Below are positions 7,715 to 15,459 of a stretch of 29,436 bases of DNA, one piece after another. Every line of letters begins with the position of its first letter. Within the stretch, counting starts at the first letter, position 1. Source of the DNA: CAYRRR01 sp964426755 (lineage in GTDB: Bacteria > Patescibacteriota > Saccharimonadia > Saccharimonadales > JAGQNJ01); contig CAYRRR010000008.1 in the NCBI GenBank assembly GCA_964426755.1, forward strand, positions 1-29,436. Direction: 5' to 3'. A program made the position numbers and the translations under genes. The notes beneath the pieces were generated by a model. That model saw only the letters and a program-made list of their open reading frames with translations, had not been told where the DNA came from and ran no database searches.

Positions 7715-9676
7715 GTGAACAGATTTGAACTGCGGGCGCAGTATAAGCCAACGGGAGATCAGCCGAATGCCATCGAGGCCTTAACGCAAGGTGTGGTTCG
7801 TGATGACAAAGAGCAGGTATTGCTCGGTGTCACCGGATCGGGCAAAACCTTTACGATGGCAAATGTTGTCGCTAATGTACAGAAACCCACACTTGTGTTG
7901 AGTCACAACAAAACGTTGGCCGCGCAACTATATAATGAGTTTAAACAGTTTTTTCCCAACAACGCCGTTCATTATTTTGTAAGCTATTTTGACTACTATC
8001 AACCAGAAGCATATATACCACGATCTGATACGTATATTGAAAAGGATAGCCAAATAAATGAAGAAATTGATCGTCTTCGTCATGCGGCTACAGATGCGCT
8101 GTTATCTCGCCGAGATGTTTTAATCGTGGCAAGTGTAAGTTGTATTTATGGTATTGGATCAGTTGAGGATTATGGCGGTATGTCACTAAAAATTCACAAA
8201 GGCGAGCGCCGGGTGCGTGACAAATTATTGCGTCAATTAACAGATATACAGTACCAGCGCAATGATATCGATTTTCATCGCGGAACATTTCGTGTCCGAG
8301 GCGATGTCGTTGACATTTTTCCGGCCGGTGAAGAAATCGCGTATCGTGTCGACTTTTTTGGCGATGAAGTGGATAGTATTTCAAAGCTTGACCCCTTAAC
8401 AGGTGAAGTGTTGACTAAGCCAGACGCGATTCATGTATTCCCGGGCTCTCATTATGTAACTCCTCAAGAGAAGTTAAAAGTAGCCTTAGGACACATCCGT
8501 CGTGAGCTTGATGAGCGGCTTCAATATTACAGAAGTAACGGCTTATTGTTAGAGGCACAGCGCCTTGAACAGCGCACAAATTTTGATTTAGAAATGCTTG
8601 AAGAAACGGGCTTTGTAAAAGGAATAGAAAATTACAGTCGTTACCTAACTAACCGAGAACCAGGTGAGCAGCCGGCTACGTTACTTGATTACTTTCCAGA
8701 TGATTATTTAATGTTTATTGATGAATCACACATGACAGTACCGCAAATCAGAGGTATGTATAATGGCGATCGGGCACGCAAAGAGGTGTTGGTCGAGCAT
8801 GGGTTTCGATTACCAAGTGCTCTTGACAATCGTCCGTTAACGTTTAGTGAGTTTGAACGTCACGTGAACCAAGTGGTGTACGTTAGCGCTACGCCAGCTG
8901 ATTATGAATTGTCTCGGGGTGGTAAACCGGTGCAACAGATCATCAGGCCAACCGGCTTGCTCGATCCACAAATAAATGTTCGCCCGGTTGCAGGTCAGAT
9001 TGATGATTTACTGGCTGAGATACGAGACACGGTCGCTAAACGACAGCGTGTATTGGTTACAACGCTAACCAAGCGCATGTCAGAAGATTTAACAGAATAT
9101 CTTCAGGAGCTAGGTATAAAAGTTACCTATTTGCATAGTGAGGTGGATACGCTAGAACGTACTGACATTTTACGGGAATTAAGGTTGGGTACGTATGATG
9201 TTTTAGTGGGCATAAATTTGCTTCGAGAAGGTCTTGACTTGCCAGAAGTAAGTCTGGTCGCTATTCTCGATGCCGATAAGGAGGGCTTTTTGCGTAGCGA
9301 ACAAGCGTTAATTCAAACTATTGGCCGAGCAGCTCGGCATCTTGAAGGGCGAGTATTAATGTACGCTGATACCGTAACGGGTAGCATGAAGCGCGCCATT
9401 GATGAAACAAATCGTCGTCGTGAAATTCAAGAAGCTTACAATAGAGAGCATGGTATAACGCCGCAAAGCATTGCCAAAAAAATTGAGGAACGCATGCTGC
9501 CTCAAAGCGAAAAACCAAATAAGAAAAAGATTGACCTTAAAAAGATTCCTAAAGATGAGTACGGGCAGCTCATTAAAGACTTGACGTCACAAATGGATTT
9601 GGCAGCAGCAAACCTAGAATTTGAGAAGGCGGCTGAGCTGCGCGACTTAATCAGTGAAATCAAATCAAAACTTTAA
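7715..9676 (+). CDS. uvrB: Excinuclease ABC subunit B
   Basis: Damage-verification helicase of nucleotide excision repair; acts with UvrA and UvrC, neither in the window. 653 aa, normal length. Walker A GVTGSGKT at 38-45; the beta-hairpin region YFDYYQPEAYIPRSDTYIEK inserted into damaged DNA; DESH motif II; VSATPADYE; the C-terminal helicase half with GINLLREGLDLPEV and QTIGRAARH; and a C-terminal UVR domain (LEFEKAAELRDLI) that contacts UvrC. The start is GTG, supported by the extended -10 six bases upstream. The stop overlaps the stop of the convergent minus-strand gene by four bases. Confidence 0.97.
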   Translation: MNRFELRAQYKPTGDQPNAIEALTQGVVRDDKEQVLLGVTGSGKTFTMANVVANVQKPTLVLSHNKTLAAQLYNEFKQFFPNNAVHYFVSYFDYYQPEAYIPRSDTYIEKDSQINEEIDRLRHAATDALLSRRDVLIVASVSCIYGIGSVEDYGGMSLKIHKGERRVRDKLLRQLTDIQYQRNDIDFHRGTFRVRGDVVDIFPAGEEIAYRVDFFGDEVDSISKLDPLTGEVLTKPDAIHVFPGSHYVTPQEKLKVALGHIRRELDERLQYYRSNGLLLEAQRLEQRTNFDLEMLEETGFVKGIENYSRYLTNREPGEQPATLLDYFPDDYLMFIDESHMTVPQIRGMYNGDRARKEVLVEHGFRLPSALDNRPLTFSEFERHVNQVVYVSATPADYELSRGGKPVQQIIRPTGLLDPQINVRPVAGQIDDLLAEIRDTVAKRQRVLVTTLTKRMSEDLTEYLQELGIKVTYLHSEVDTLERTDILRELRLGTYDVLVGINLLREGLDLPEVSLVAILDADKEGFLRSEQALIQTIGRAARHLEGRVLMYADTVTGSMKRAIDETNRRREIQEAYNREHGITPQSIAKKIEERMLPQSEKPNKKKIDLKKIPKDEYGQLIKDLTSQMDLAAANLEFEKAAELRDLISEIKSKL

Positions 9677-10737
9677 TGCGAATCACCAGGTAAATTTATG
9701 AGGGTGTAATCAATTTCATCATAGGGTACACCAAGACTAAGCTGTAGCGTTAAGCCAGAAAGTCGTCGCGAGGTATCTTGCATAATGCGTCGGCGAGCGC
9801 CGTGCGTATGACACCCTTCATAATCGCTATAGGTAATATTCGGATGATCAACAAGGCGCTGTTGAAATTTATCTTTTTGATTAGCCATACTTGTTACTAA
9901 AAAACCGATGTTCATGTGAGCATCAGTAGGGACATGAAGCGCAAGTTCTCCGGCTTCGCCATTAAATAGCGGCTTACCGGTACGTATTAGCTGCATTAAG
10001 CCTCTAGCGCTTACGTCAATTGTGCGTGTATAAAATCGTCGCCTTCGCGGATCACGTAAAATACTTGCAACAAGCTGTAAACTACCAATAGTCTCTTGGG
10101 CACCATATTCCAAGGCCTCAACGATACCATGCGGATTTAAGTCACGAATTACTTCTCGTAGTGGCACTGCGAGGCAGGGATCTATTGCCTCTCCATACAA
10201 TACTCGACGCTCATCTTCGGGCGAATACGCAAACAACCCGAACATGATCATGGCTTCTCTTGAAAATCCTTTAAAAATTGATACTTTTGGTTCTGAAAAA
10301 CCCGTATCTTCAATACGATTTATAATTTGTAACTGATTGTGGGCGCTTTGTGATATGGGTATAGAAGCATTCATTTCAGGCCCAACAATAATTACAGGTA
10401 AACCATCACGTGCGGCATCGATACCGGTGTGCATGTTCAGGCCTTCTACTTGTGTGCCCCAAGGTGTACCCATAGTGAGTGCTACATTAGTGCGGCGGTG
10501 GGTAGGTTCGATGCGACAAACTTCATATCTGGTATTGTCATCCATTTCCCATGTTTCCATACTCCATGAACCGAAACTGCCTGACCCAGATTTTAAAGTA
10601 TCAGGAATATTGCCGCGTACACCAATATCGTATATTGGAAGTGGAAGTCTAAGATGAGAAATAGTGGCGTCTTGGTCAGTCATCGCTCCGTGTTCTAATG
10701 AGCGGACATCGGTTTCAGGATTACTGCTAAGCGCCAT
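9673..10737 (-). CDS. Putative alpha/beta-hydrolase-fold protein
   Basis: 354 aa; not matched to a named family. Alpha/beta hydrolase features are suggestive: a strand and turn VALTMGTPWGT that could form an oxyanion hole, a small-residue elbow FKGFSREAMIMFG with candidate nucleophile Ser, and near the C-terminus a GCHTHGARRR segment with candidate catalytic His after THADAH-like acidic/His residues (PTDAHMNIGFLV). No signal peptide or membrane helix, so cytoplasmic. ATG at 10737 is preceded by AAAGGAG five bases upstream and a plausible sigma-70 promoter, giving a real leader of about 25 bases, unlike most genes here. It shares a 98-base divergent promoter region with gatC and converges on uvrB. 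Existence is secure; function tentative. Confidence 0.6.
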   Translation of the reverse strand: MALSSNPETDVRSLEHGAMTDQDATISHLRLPLPIYDIGVRGNIPDTLKSGSGSFGSWSMETWEMDDNTRYEVCRIEPTHRRTNVALTMGTPWGTQVEGLNMHTGIDAARDGLPVIIVGPEMNASIPISQSAHNQLQIINRIEDTGFSEPKVSIFKGFSREAMIMFGLFAYSPEDERRVLYGEAIDPCLAVPLREVIRDLNPHGIVEALEYGAQETIGSLQLVASILRDPRRRRFYTRTIDVSARGLMQLIRTGKPLFNGEAGELALHVPTDAHMNIGFLVTSMANQKDKFQQRLVDHPNITYSDYEGCHTHGARRRIMQDTSRRLSGLTLQLSLGVPYDEIDYTLINLPGDSH

Positions 10738-10742
10738 ACAAG

Positions 10743-10749
10743 CTCCTTT
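10743..10749 (-). promoter_or_regulatory. Shine-Dalgarno for the minus-strand hydrolase-like gene
   Basis: On the minus strand AAAGGAG lies five bases before the ATG at 10737-10735. It supports that start and marks one of the few leadered, SD-containing mRNAs in the window. Confidence 0.7.
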
Positions 10750-10769
10750 GCCTGCTAATGCTTACCTAT

Positions 10770-10798
10770 ATCGTAGTGCACCCGGTTCGTTTTTCCAA
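10770..10798 (-). promoter_or_regulatory. Promoter of the hydrolase-like gene
   Basis: Minus strand TTGGAA (10793-10798), 17-base spacer, TACGAT (10770-10775). This predicts a leader of about 25 bases holding the SD. It is back to back with the gatC promoter at 10817-10825. Confidence 0.45.
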
Positions 10799-10816
10799 GA
10801 AGAAAGTAGATATTTT

Positions 10817-10825
10817 TGTTATACT
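10817..10825 (+). promoter_or_regulatory. Extended -10 promoter of the gatCAB operon
   Basis: TGTTATACT, an extended -10 (TATACT 10820-10825), ends 10 bases before ATG 10836, giving a predicted leader of about four bases. Divergent from the hydrolase promoter. Confidence 0.6.
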
Positions 10826-10835
10826 ATCTTAAGAA

Positions 10836-11129
10836 ATGGCGACACTAACCACACAAGATGTGTTACGACTGGCACGTCTAGCTAAATTGCAGCTGACAGA
10901 TAATGAGTTGCACACATTCGCAAATGAACTGAGTGCCATACTTGGTTATGTTGAGCAGTTGGGGAGTGTTAATATTACAGGGCTAGAGCCAACTTCCCAG
11001 GTTACGGGCCTCGTTAACGTAACACGACCCGATGAAATCATTGACTATAGTGAATCTCAGGCCGAATTGTTACAGAACGCTGTAACGACTGAAGATGGTC
11101 TGATAAAGGTAAAAAGGATTCTTGAATAA
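10836..11129 (+). CDS. gatC: Aspartyl/glutamyl-tRNA amidotransferase subunit C
   Basis: Small belt subunit that stabilises GatA-GatB in the amidotransferase converting misacylated Glu-tRNA(Gln) and/or Asp-tRNA(Asn) to Gln- and Asn-tRNA. 97 aa, normal size. Typical pattern: an N-terminal helix with VLRLARLAKLQLTDNEL, the helix FANELSAILGYVEQLGSVNI, then GLEPTSQV and the C-terminal DGLIKVKRIL. First gene of the operon; its stop overlaps the gatA ATG by one base. ATG 10836 is nearly leaderless behind an extended -10. Confidence 0.93.
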   Translation: MATLTTQDVLRLARLAKLQLTDNELHTFANELSAILGYVEQLGSVNITGLEPTSQVTGLVNVTRPDEIIDYSESQAELLQNAVTTEDGLIKVKRILE

Positions 11130-12556
11130 TGTCTCAATTAAAATGGGCACCTATCGCTACAATTGCGAGTCAGGTTGAAGGCGGTAAACGCACTGCACGT
11201 GATAACGTACAACAGGCGATGGATGAGATTCAACGACATCGTGCGCATAAAGCAATAATCAGTACAACTAAAGATCGTGCGTTTGAGCGGGCTCAAAAGA
11301 TTGATGATCAAATTTCGCGGGGTGAACGCGTTGGTCGTCTTGCTGGCGTGCCATTTATTGCTAAAGATAATTTTTTAACGTTTGGGAGCGATACAACCGC
11401 TGCGAGTAATATGCTCCGTGGCTTCAAGGCCCCGTATCAAGCAACAGTTATTGACAAGCTTGAGGCAGAGGGGGCTATTTGTGTTGCTAAAGCAAACTTA
11501 GACGCTTTTGCCCACGGTTCAAGTACTGAGAACAGTGATTATTTTACAACATTAAATCCTCATGACAAAACGAGAGTTCCCGGCGGGTCATCTGGTGGCT
11601 CTGCAGCGGCGGTCATGCTCGATATGGCTCCATTCGCGCTTGGGACTGATACGGGTGGTTCAATTCGTCAGCCAGCTAGCTTTTGTGGTGCTGTCGGCTA
11701 TAAGCCAACCTATGGCCTAGTTTCACGTAGTGGCGTTATCGCAATGGCAAGCAGTACAGATGTCATTGGGCCTATAACTAAGACGGTTCAGGATGCCGCT
11801 TTGATTTTAGACGTAATGAGTGGCCGCGATCAACTTGACGGAACAACAATTGAACGTGATAGCCAGCCCTACACTAACCTCGAAACGATTCCAAAGCAAC
11901 GCATCGGTCTTGTGAAAGAATATTTTAGTGAAGATGTTTCACTAGCTGTTAGGCGCAAGATAGAGACCGCCGTGAATAAACTTGCTCGTTTAGGTCATAC
12001 TATAACAACCGTTAGTTTGCCCTCTTTGCCGCTGGCCTTGGCATGCTATTATGTAATTTGCCCTGCAGAAGTTTCGAGCAATTTAAGCCGATATGATGGT
12101 TTGCGATTCGGTTATCGAGATGCCAAAGCAACAAATCTGAATGAACATTATGAATTATCGCGCACGACAGGGTTTGGAAAGGAAGCAAAAAGAAGAATTA
12201 TGATTGGAACTTACGTTTTAAGCAGTGGTTATTACGAAGCGTATTATAAACAAGCTCAAACAGTTCGAACTAAATTGATCAATGAATTTAACGATATGTT
12301 CAACAAAGTCGACTTTTTAGCTGGCCCAACTACGCCAGAAACAGCGTTTAAGCTTGGTGAGCATAGTGCCAATCCACTGTCGATGTATTTAACCGACATA
12401 ATGACCGTTGCTGCGAACTTGGTTGGCGTTCCGGCCGTGAGCATACCAGCCGGCTATATAGACAAATTGCCAGTCGGCTTGCAGTTGATGGCGCAGCAAA
12501 AACGAGACAGACAACTTCTTTCACTTGCCCAACAAGCTGAGGGGGTTCTGGTATGA
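11129..12556 (+). CDS. gatA: Aspartyl/glutamyl-tRNA amidotransferase subunit A
   Basis: Glutaminase subunit of GatCAB; an amidase-signature enzyme that releases ammonia from Gln for GatB. 475 aa. The Lys-Ser-Ser triad is intact at Lys79 (PFIAKDNF), Ser154 (PGGSSGGSAAAV) and Ser178 (GTDTGGSIRQPASF), matching the numbering I recall for the S. aureus enzyme. The C-terminus has VGVPAVSIPAGY and LPVGLQLMA. Start overlaps gatC by one base; stop overlaps the next ATG (ATGA). Presence of the complex implies a non-discriminating GluRS or AspRS elsewhere in the genome (inference). Confidence 0.97.
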   Translation: MSQLKWAPIATIASQVEGGKRTARDNVQQAMDEIQRHRAHKAIISTTKDRAFERAQKIDDQISRGERVGRLAGVPFIAKDNFLTFGSDTTAASNMLRGFKAPYQATVIDKLEAEGAICVAKANLDAFAHGSSTENSDYFTTLNPHDKTRVPGGSSGGSAAAVMLDMAPFALGTDTGGSIRQPASFCGAVGYKPTYGLVSRSGVIAMASSTDVIGPITKTVQDAALILDVMSGRDQLDGTTIERDSQPYTNLETIPKQRIGLVKEYFSEDVSLAVRRKIETAVNKLARLGHTITTVSLPSLPLALACYYVICPAEVSSNLSRYDGLRFGYRDAKATNLNEHYELSRTTGFGKEAKRRIMIGTYVLSSGYYEAYYKQAQTVRTKLINEFNDMFNKVDFLAGPTTPETAFKLGEHSANPLSMYLTDIMTVAANLVGVPAVSIPAGYIDKLPVGLQLMAQQKRDRQLLSLAQQAEGVLV

Positions 12557-12960
12557 GTTTTGAGGCAGCTGTGGCTATCATCAGTGGTCTCTGCATCTTA
12601 GTGATTGTTGGATTTTTAGCAGTCCGTTTCGCACCCAAACCAACAAAAAAATCAAAGTTTCAATTTGCCTGGAAAGAACTTCAATCATATTGCGCACACA
12701 AAGAAACTTGGCCTACAGCTTTGGCCAAAGCAGATGACCTATTAGATTTAGCTTTAAAGCGCCGCAGGTATAAAGGCAAAAATATGGGCGAACGTTTAGT
12801 GGCCGCGCAGAGAGTGTTTACTGATAATGATGCTATCTGGTTTGCTCATAAACTGACAACAAAAGTACGAGAACGCCCCAAATCAAGATTAAAAGAAAAA
12901 GATGTCAAAGAAGCGCTCCTCAGCATCAGGCAAGGATTGCGTGATTTGGATGTACTATGA
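12553..12960 (+). CDS. Small membrane-anchored protein inserted between gatA and gatB
   Basis: 135 aa, no named family recognised. One N-terminal transmembrane helix (about residues 5-26, AAVAIISGLCILVIVGFLAV) precedes a soluble helical domain with WKELQSYCAHKETWPTALAKADDLLDLALKR, then YKGKNMGERL, and a C-terminal helical tail rich in Lys, Arg and Leu. The pattern W-x(3)-A-x-A-D-x-L-L-D-x(3)-L ... G-x(2)-MGERL recalls a small membrane protein common in Patescibacteria, from memory only. ATGA overlaps at both ends (with gatA at 12553-12556 and gatB at 12957-12960) make it an integral, coupled part of the operon. Nothing in the sequence shows a role in tRNA amidation. Confidence 0.75.
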   Translation: MSFEAAVAIISGLCILVIVGFLAVRFAPKPTKKSKFQFAWKELQSYCAHKETWPTALAKADDLLDLALKRRRYKGKNMGERLVAAQRVFTDNDAIWFAHKLTTKVRERPKSRLKEKDVKEALLSIRQGLRDLDVL

Positions 12961-14420
12961 GCAGCGTAAAGACTATTGCCGCACATAACGGTTTTTATCC
13001 GACAATAGGTATAGAATGCCACGTGCAGCTCAAGACAAAAACCAAACTATTTGCAGGTGTTGGTAATGATGCTCGTTCCGCATCGCCAAATACGCTCATA
13101 AGTCATATTTGCCTGGGGATGCCTGGTGCCTTGCCGGTATTAAATGAACAGGCCGTCGAATATGCAATTCGAGCTGCTCTAGCATTCAAGACTAAACCAC
13201 AGGCCATGAGCTATTTTGAGCGTAAGCATTATTTTTACCCCGATTTACCGAAGGGCTATCAGATTACACAGTTGACCAAGCCAATTGTCGTTGGTGGGAC
13301 GGTTTCGATTGCTGGCGAAGGCGGGGAGCGTCACATTGCGATTAATCGTGTTCAGCTTGAGGAGGATGCCGGCAAGAATACACATCCGCCCGGGAAAGAC
13401 TACAGCTTGGTTGATCTTAACCGTGCCGGCACACCGTTGCTTGAAATTGTGTCTGAACCAGAAATTCATACTCCTGCTGAGGCAAGGGCATATGCACGGG
13501 AGTTGTATTTAATAATGCGTTATGCTGACGTATCAGATGCGGATATGTATCACGGTAATATGCGTTTTGACGTCAATGTATCCGTAAGTTCAGATCCGAA
13601 TATTTTAGGTACCAGAACCGAAACAAAAAATCTAAACTCTTTTAAAAGTGTAGAAAGAGCAGTAGAATTTGAAATCAAGCGACAGGTTGAGGTGTTGCAA
13701 AACGGTGGTATTGTTACGCAAGAAACACGTGGATGGGATGAATCTAAGCAGAAAACATTTAGTCAACGCAGTAAAGAAGAGGCGCATGATTACCGTTATT
13801 TTCCGGAACCTGATGTACCGCCAATCATTATTAGTGAGGAGCGTATATCGAATGCTAAAAAAGATCTTCCGGTAATGCCCTGGACAGTACGCGAAGAATT
13901 ACGAAAAGCCGGTTTGGATAGTGCTACGATCGAGACGATCATTGATGCCTTGCCTGCCAGCCGGATTATGCTAGAAATAAGCAAACAAGCGGAAAAGCCA
14001 CAAATTAGGCGTATTGCAAACTGGCTGGCCACAGAAGTACAGGCGCTGGTTGCTAACAATCAACTAAGCTGGAAAACAGCGAAACTTTCTGCTGAAACGC
14101 TATTTGAACTAGATGCACTGGTTACGAGCAATCAGATTAGCTCAACCGCAGCAAAACAGGTTTTAAAAGTTATGGTCGTGAATGGAAACGACCCGTTAAC
14201 GATTGCGAAGGAGCGTGATTTGATGCAACAATCAGATGAATCAGCGCTTGATAGCCTCGTTTTGAAGATCATTAGTGAAAATCCGGCTGCCGTAAAAGAC
14301 ATACAAAACGGAGAAATAAAAGCAATCGGTTTTTTGGTTGGCCAGGCTATGAAGCAAACAAGCGGAAAAGCCAACCCCGGCATGGTGCAGAAAATTATAA
14401 AAAAACACCTAAAATTATAG
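12957..14420 (+). CDS. gatB: Aspartyl/glutamyl-tRNA amidotransferase subunit B
   Basis: Kinase/transamidase subunit of GatCAB: it phosphorylates the misacylated amino acid and transfers ammonia from GatA. 487 aa, full length. The N-terminal catalytic domain has IGIECHVQLKTKTKLF, the signature YFERKHYFYPDLPKGYQITQ, and DLNRAGTPLLEIV; then DYRYFPEPDVPP closes it. The C-terminal helical and YqeY-like tail domain ends with FLVGQAMKQTSGKANPGMV, which contacts tRNA. The start is coupled to the membrane protein stop. It is unusual only in being separated from gatA by that extra gene. Confidence 0.97.
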   Translation: MSSVKTIAAHNGFYPTIGIECHVQLKTKTKLFAGVGNDARSASPNTLISHICLGMPGALPVLNEQAVEYAIRAALAFKTKPQAMSYFERKHYFYPDLPKGYQITQLTKPIVVGGTVSIAGEGGERHIAINRVQLEEDAGKNTHPPGKDYSLVDLNRAGTPLLEIVSEPEIHTPAEARAYARELYLIMRYADVSDADMYHGNMRFDVNVSVSSDPNILGTRTETKNLNSFKSVERAVEFEIKRQVEVLQNGGIVTQETRGWDESKQKTFSQRSKEEAHDYRYFPEPDVPPIIISEERISNAKKDLPVMPWTVREELRKAGLDSATIETIIDALPASRIMLEISKQAEKPQIRRIANWLATEVQALVANNQLSWKTAKLSAETLFELDALVTSNQISSTAAKQVLKVMVVNGNDPLTIAKERDLMQQSDESALDSLVLKIISENPAAVKDIQNGEIKAIGFLVGQAMKQTSGKANPGMVQKIIKKHLKL

Positions 14421-14448
14421 TTCTATGGTGAAAGTAATAGAAAAGTTG

Positions 14449-14454
14449 TAAAAT
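14449..14454 (+). promoter_or_regulatory. -10 element before the 14461 operon, leaderless
   Basis: TAAAAT ends six bases before ATG 14461; the -35 candidate TGGTGA (14426-14431, 17-base spacer) is weak. If used, the mRNA is leaderless. Confidence 0.45.
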
Positions 14455-14460
14455 AATTGC

Positions 14461-14721
14461 ATGGAATCTTTTGATATTCTCGTAGCTCTCCTTTCGATTA
14501 CATTATTCATTCTATTAATCGTTTCAATTATTTTAGTTATAAGCCTCATTAAGTTGGTTAAAAAACTACGTGAAATTACTGACACTGCACGTGAGATAGT
14601 TCATGATGTAGAAACAGTAAGCGATTTTTTTAAAAAGTCTGCAGGCCCAGTTGCTATCACATCCTTATTAAGTAATATTGTATCTAAAGTAACAGAATTC
14701 AAAGGAAAGAAGGGTAAATAA
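14461..14721 (+). CDS. Small single-pass membrane protein, DUF948-like
   Basis: 86 aa. One strong transmembrane helix at about residues 5-32 (ILVALLSITLFILLIVSIIL), followed by a charged segment with TDTAREIVHDVETVSDFFKKS that should be helical or coiled-coil, then a short Lys-rich tail. The layout recalls DUF948-type proteins, which often sit next to YtxH genes in other bacteria, as here; the family match is not certain. First gene of a three-gene small-protein operon; the next gene begins one base after its stop. Leaderless by promoter position. Confidence 0.65.
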   Translation: MESFDILVALLSITLFILLIVSIILVISLIKLVKKLREITDTAREIVHDVETVSDFFKKSAGPVAITSLLSNIVSKVTEFKGKKGK

Positions 14722-14722
14722 T

Positions 14723-15127
14723 ATGGGCAAAAAAGAAGGAAGAAAAATTGCAATTGGTGCTGCTATAGGTGTAGTGGCTGGCGTAATCACCGGACTATTA
14801 ACCGCTCCAAAGAGTGGTCGTGAAACTCGACGAGACATAAAAGATACGGCTGGTAAGGTTTTTGCAGAGGCAGAAAAACGCTTAAAAGTACTTCATGGTG
14901 AGCTCTCTGATTTGATTGATCAAGGCAACAAAGAGCTGGCTTCTCGTTCGGGACGGGCTCAACAAGATCTTAAAAAAGCTATAGACACTGCTAATGACGC
15001 TCAAGTTAAAGCAAAAGAGGTTATTAGCGCAATACGTAGCGGTGAAACCGCTAATCCAGAGCTTAAGAAGGCAATTAAAGAAGTTACAAAAGCAAAAGAC
15101 AGCTTGAAAAAATTTTTTAAAAGCTAA
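14723..15127 (+). CDS. YtxH-domain protein (general-stress / gas-vesicle-like)
   Basis: 134 aa. A glycine-rich hydrophobic N-terminal helix (AIGAAIGVVAGVITGLLTAPKSGRE is the motif, about residues 10-34) followed by long Lys/Glu/Ala-rich helices typical of YtxH proteins, which are membrane-associated and sometimes stress-induced in Firmicutes. TAPKSGRETR is the recognisable YtxH signature. Biochemical role is unknown in the family. It lies one base after the previous gene and its stop overlaps the following ATG region (stop 15125-15127, next ATG 15127). A purine-rich GAAGGG about nine bases upstream could be a weak SD. Confidence 0.75.
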   Translation: MGKKEGRKIAIGAAIGVVAGVITGLLTAPKSGRETRRDIKDTAGKVFAEAEKRLKVLHGELSDLIDQGNKELASRSGRAQQDLKKAIDTANDAQVKAKEVISAIRSGETANPELKKAIKEVTKAKDSLKKFFKS

Positions 15128-15393
15128 TGGCAAAAAAGAAACCAAATTTAACCAAGAATGAAGCCAGTCAGGCGGCGAAAGCGCTTGAGGTACTTTTTAC
15201 GACTGAATATGTGAGTAAAAAAGATTTGTATAAAGCTAACTTTTTGCGAGGAATATTCTTTAGTATGGGAAGTATTCTTGGCGCGGCATTATTACTAGGA
15301 TTAGGGTTGTGGGTATTGTCTTTGTTTGACGATATACCGCTTATTGGACCCGTGGTTGACAACATTCGAGAATCAATCAAAAGCTCAAACTAG
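15127..15393 (+). CDS. DUF5665-like small membrane protein
   Basis: 88 aa. A basic N-terminus (MAKKKPNLTKNEAS) and a helix, then YKANFLRGIFFSMGSILG and a hydrophobic helix at about residues 44-66 (ALLLGLGLWVLSLF), ending with DDIPLIGPVVDNIRESI. The NFLRGI...G-S-x-L-G pattern before one transmembrane helix fits DUF5665 from memory. Starts on the last base of the YtxH stop codon (TAATG), so translation is coupled. Third and last gene of the leaderless 14461 unit. Function unknown; envelope location likely. Confidence 0.7.
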   Translation: MAKKKPNLTKNEASQAAKALEVLFTTEYVSKKDLYKANFLRGIFFSMGSILGAALLLGLGLWVLSLFDDIPLIGPVVDNIRESIKSSN

Positions 15394-15423
15394 ACGCTAC
15401 ATAATTGTTGTATTTAAACTCCT

Positions 15424-15442
15424 ATAAGACGCTTATTTTTTT
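15424..15442 (+). terminator. Possible weak intrinsic terminator after the small membrane-protein operon
   Basis: ATAAG-acg-CTTAT forms a five-pair hairpin followed by seven T (15436-15442). The stem has one G-C pair only, so it is weak; it sits right before the dnaE -10. Confidence 0.3.
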
Positions 15443-15445
15443 CTT

Positions 15446-15451
15446 TATAAT
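15446..15451 (+). promoter_or_regulatory. -10 element of dnaE
   Basis: Perfect TATAAT ending eight bases before ATG 15460; leader predicted at about two bases. No good -35 or TGn seen, so activity may be modest. Confidence 0.5.
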
Positions 15452-15459
15452 AAATACCA

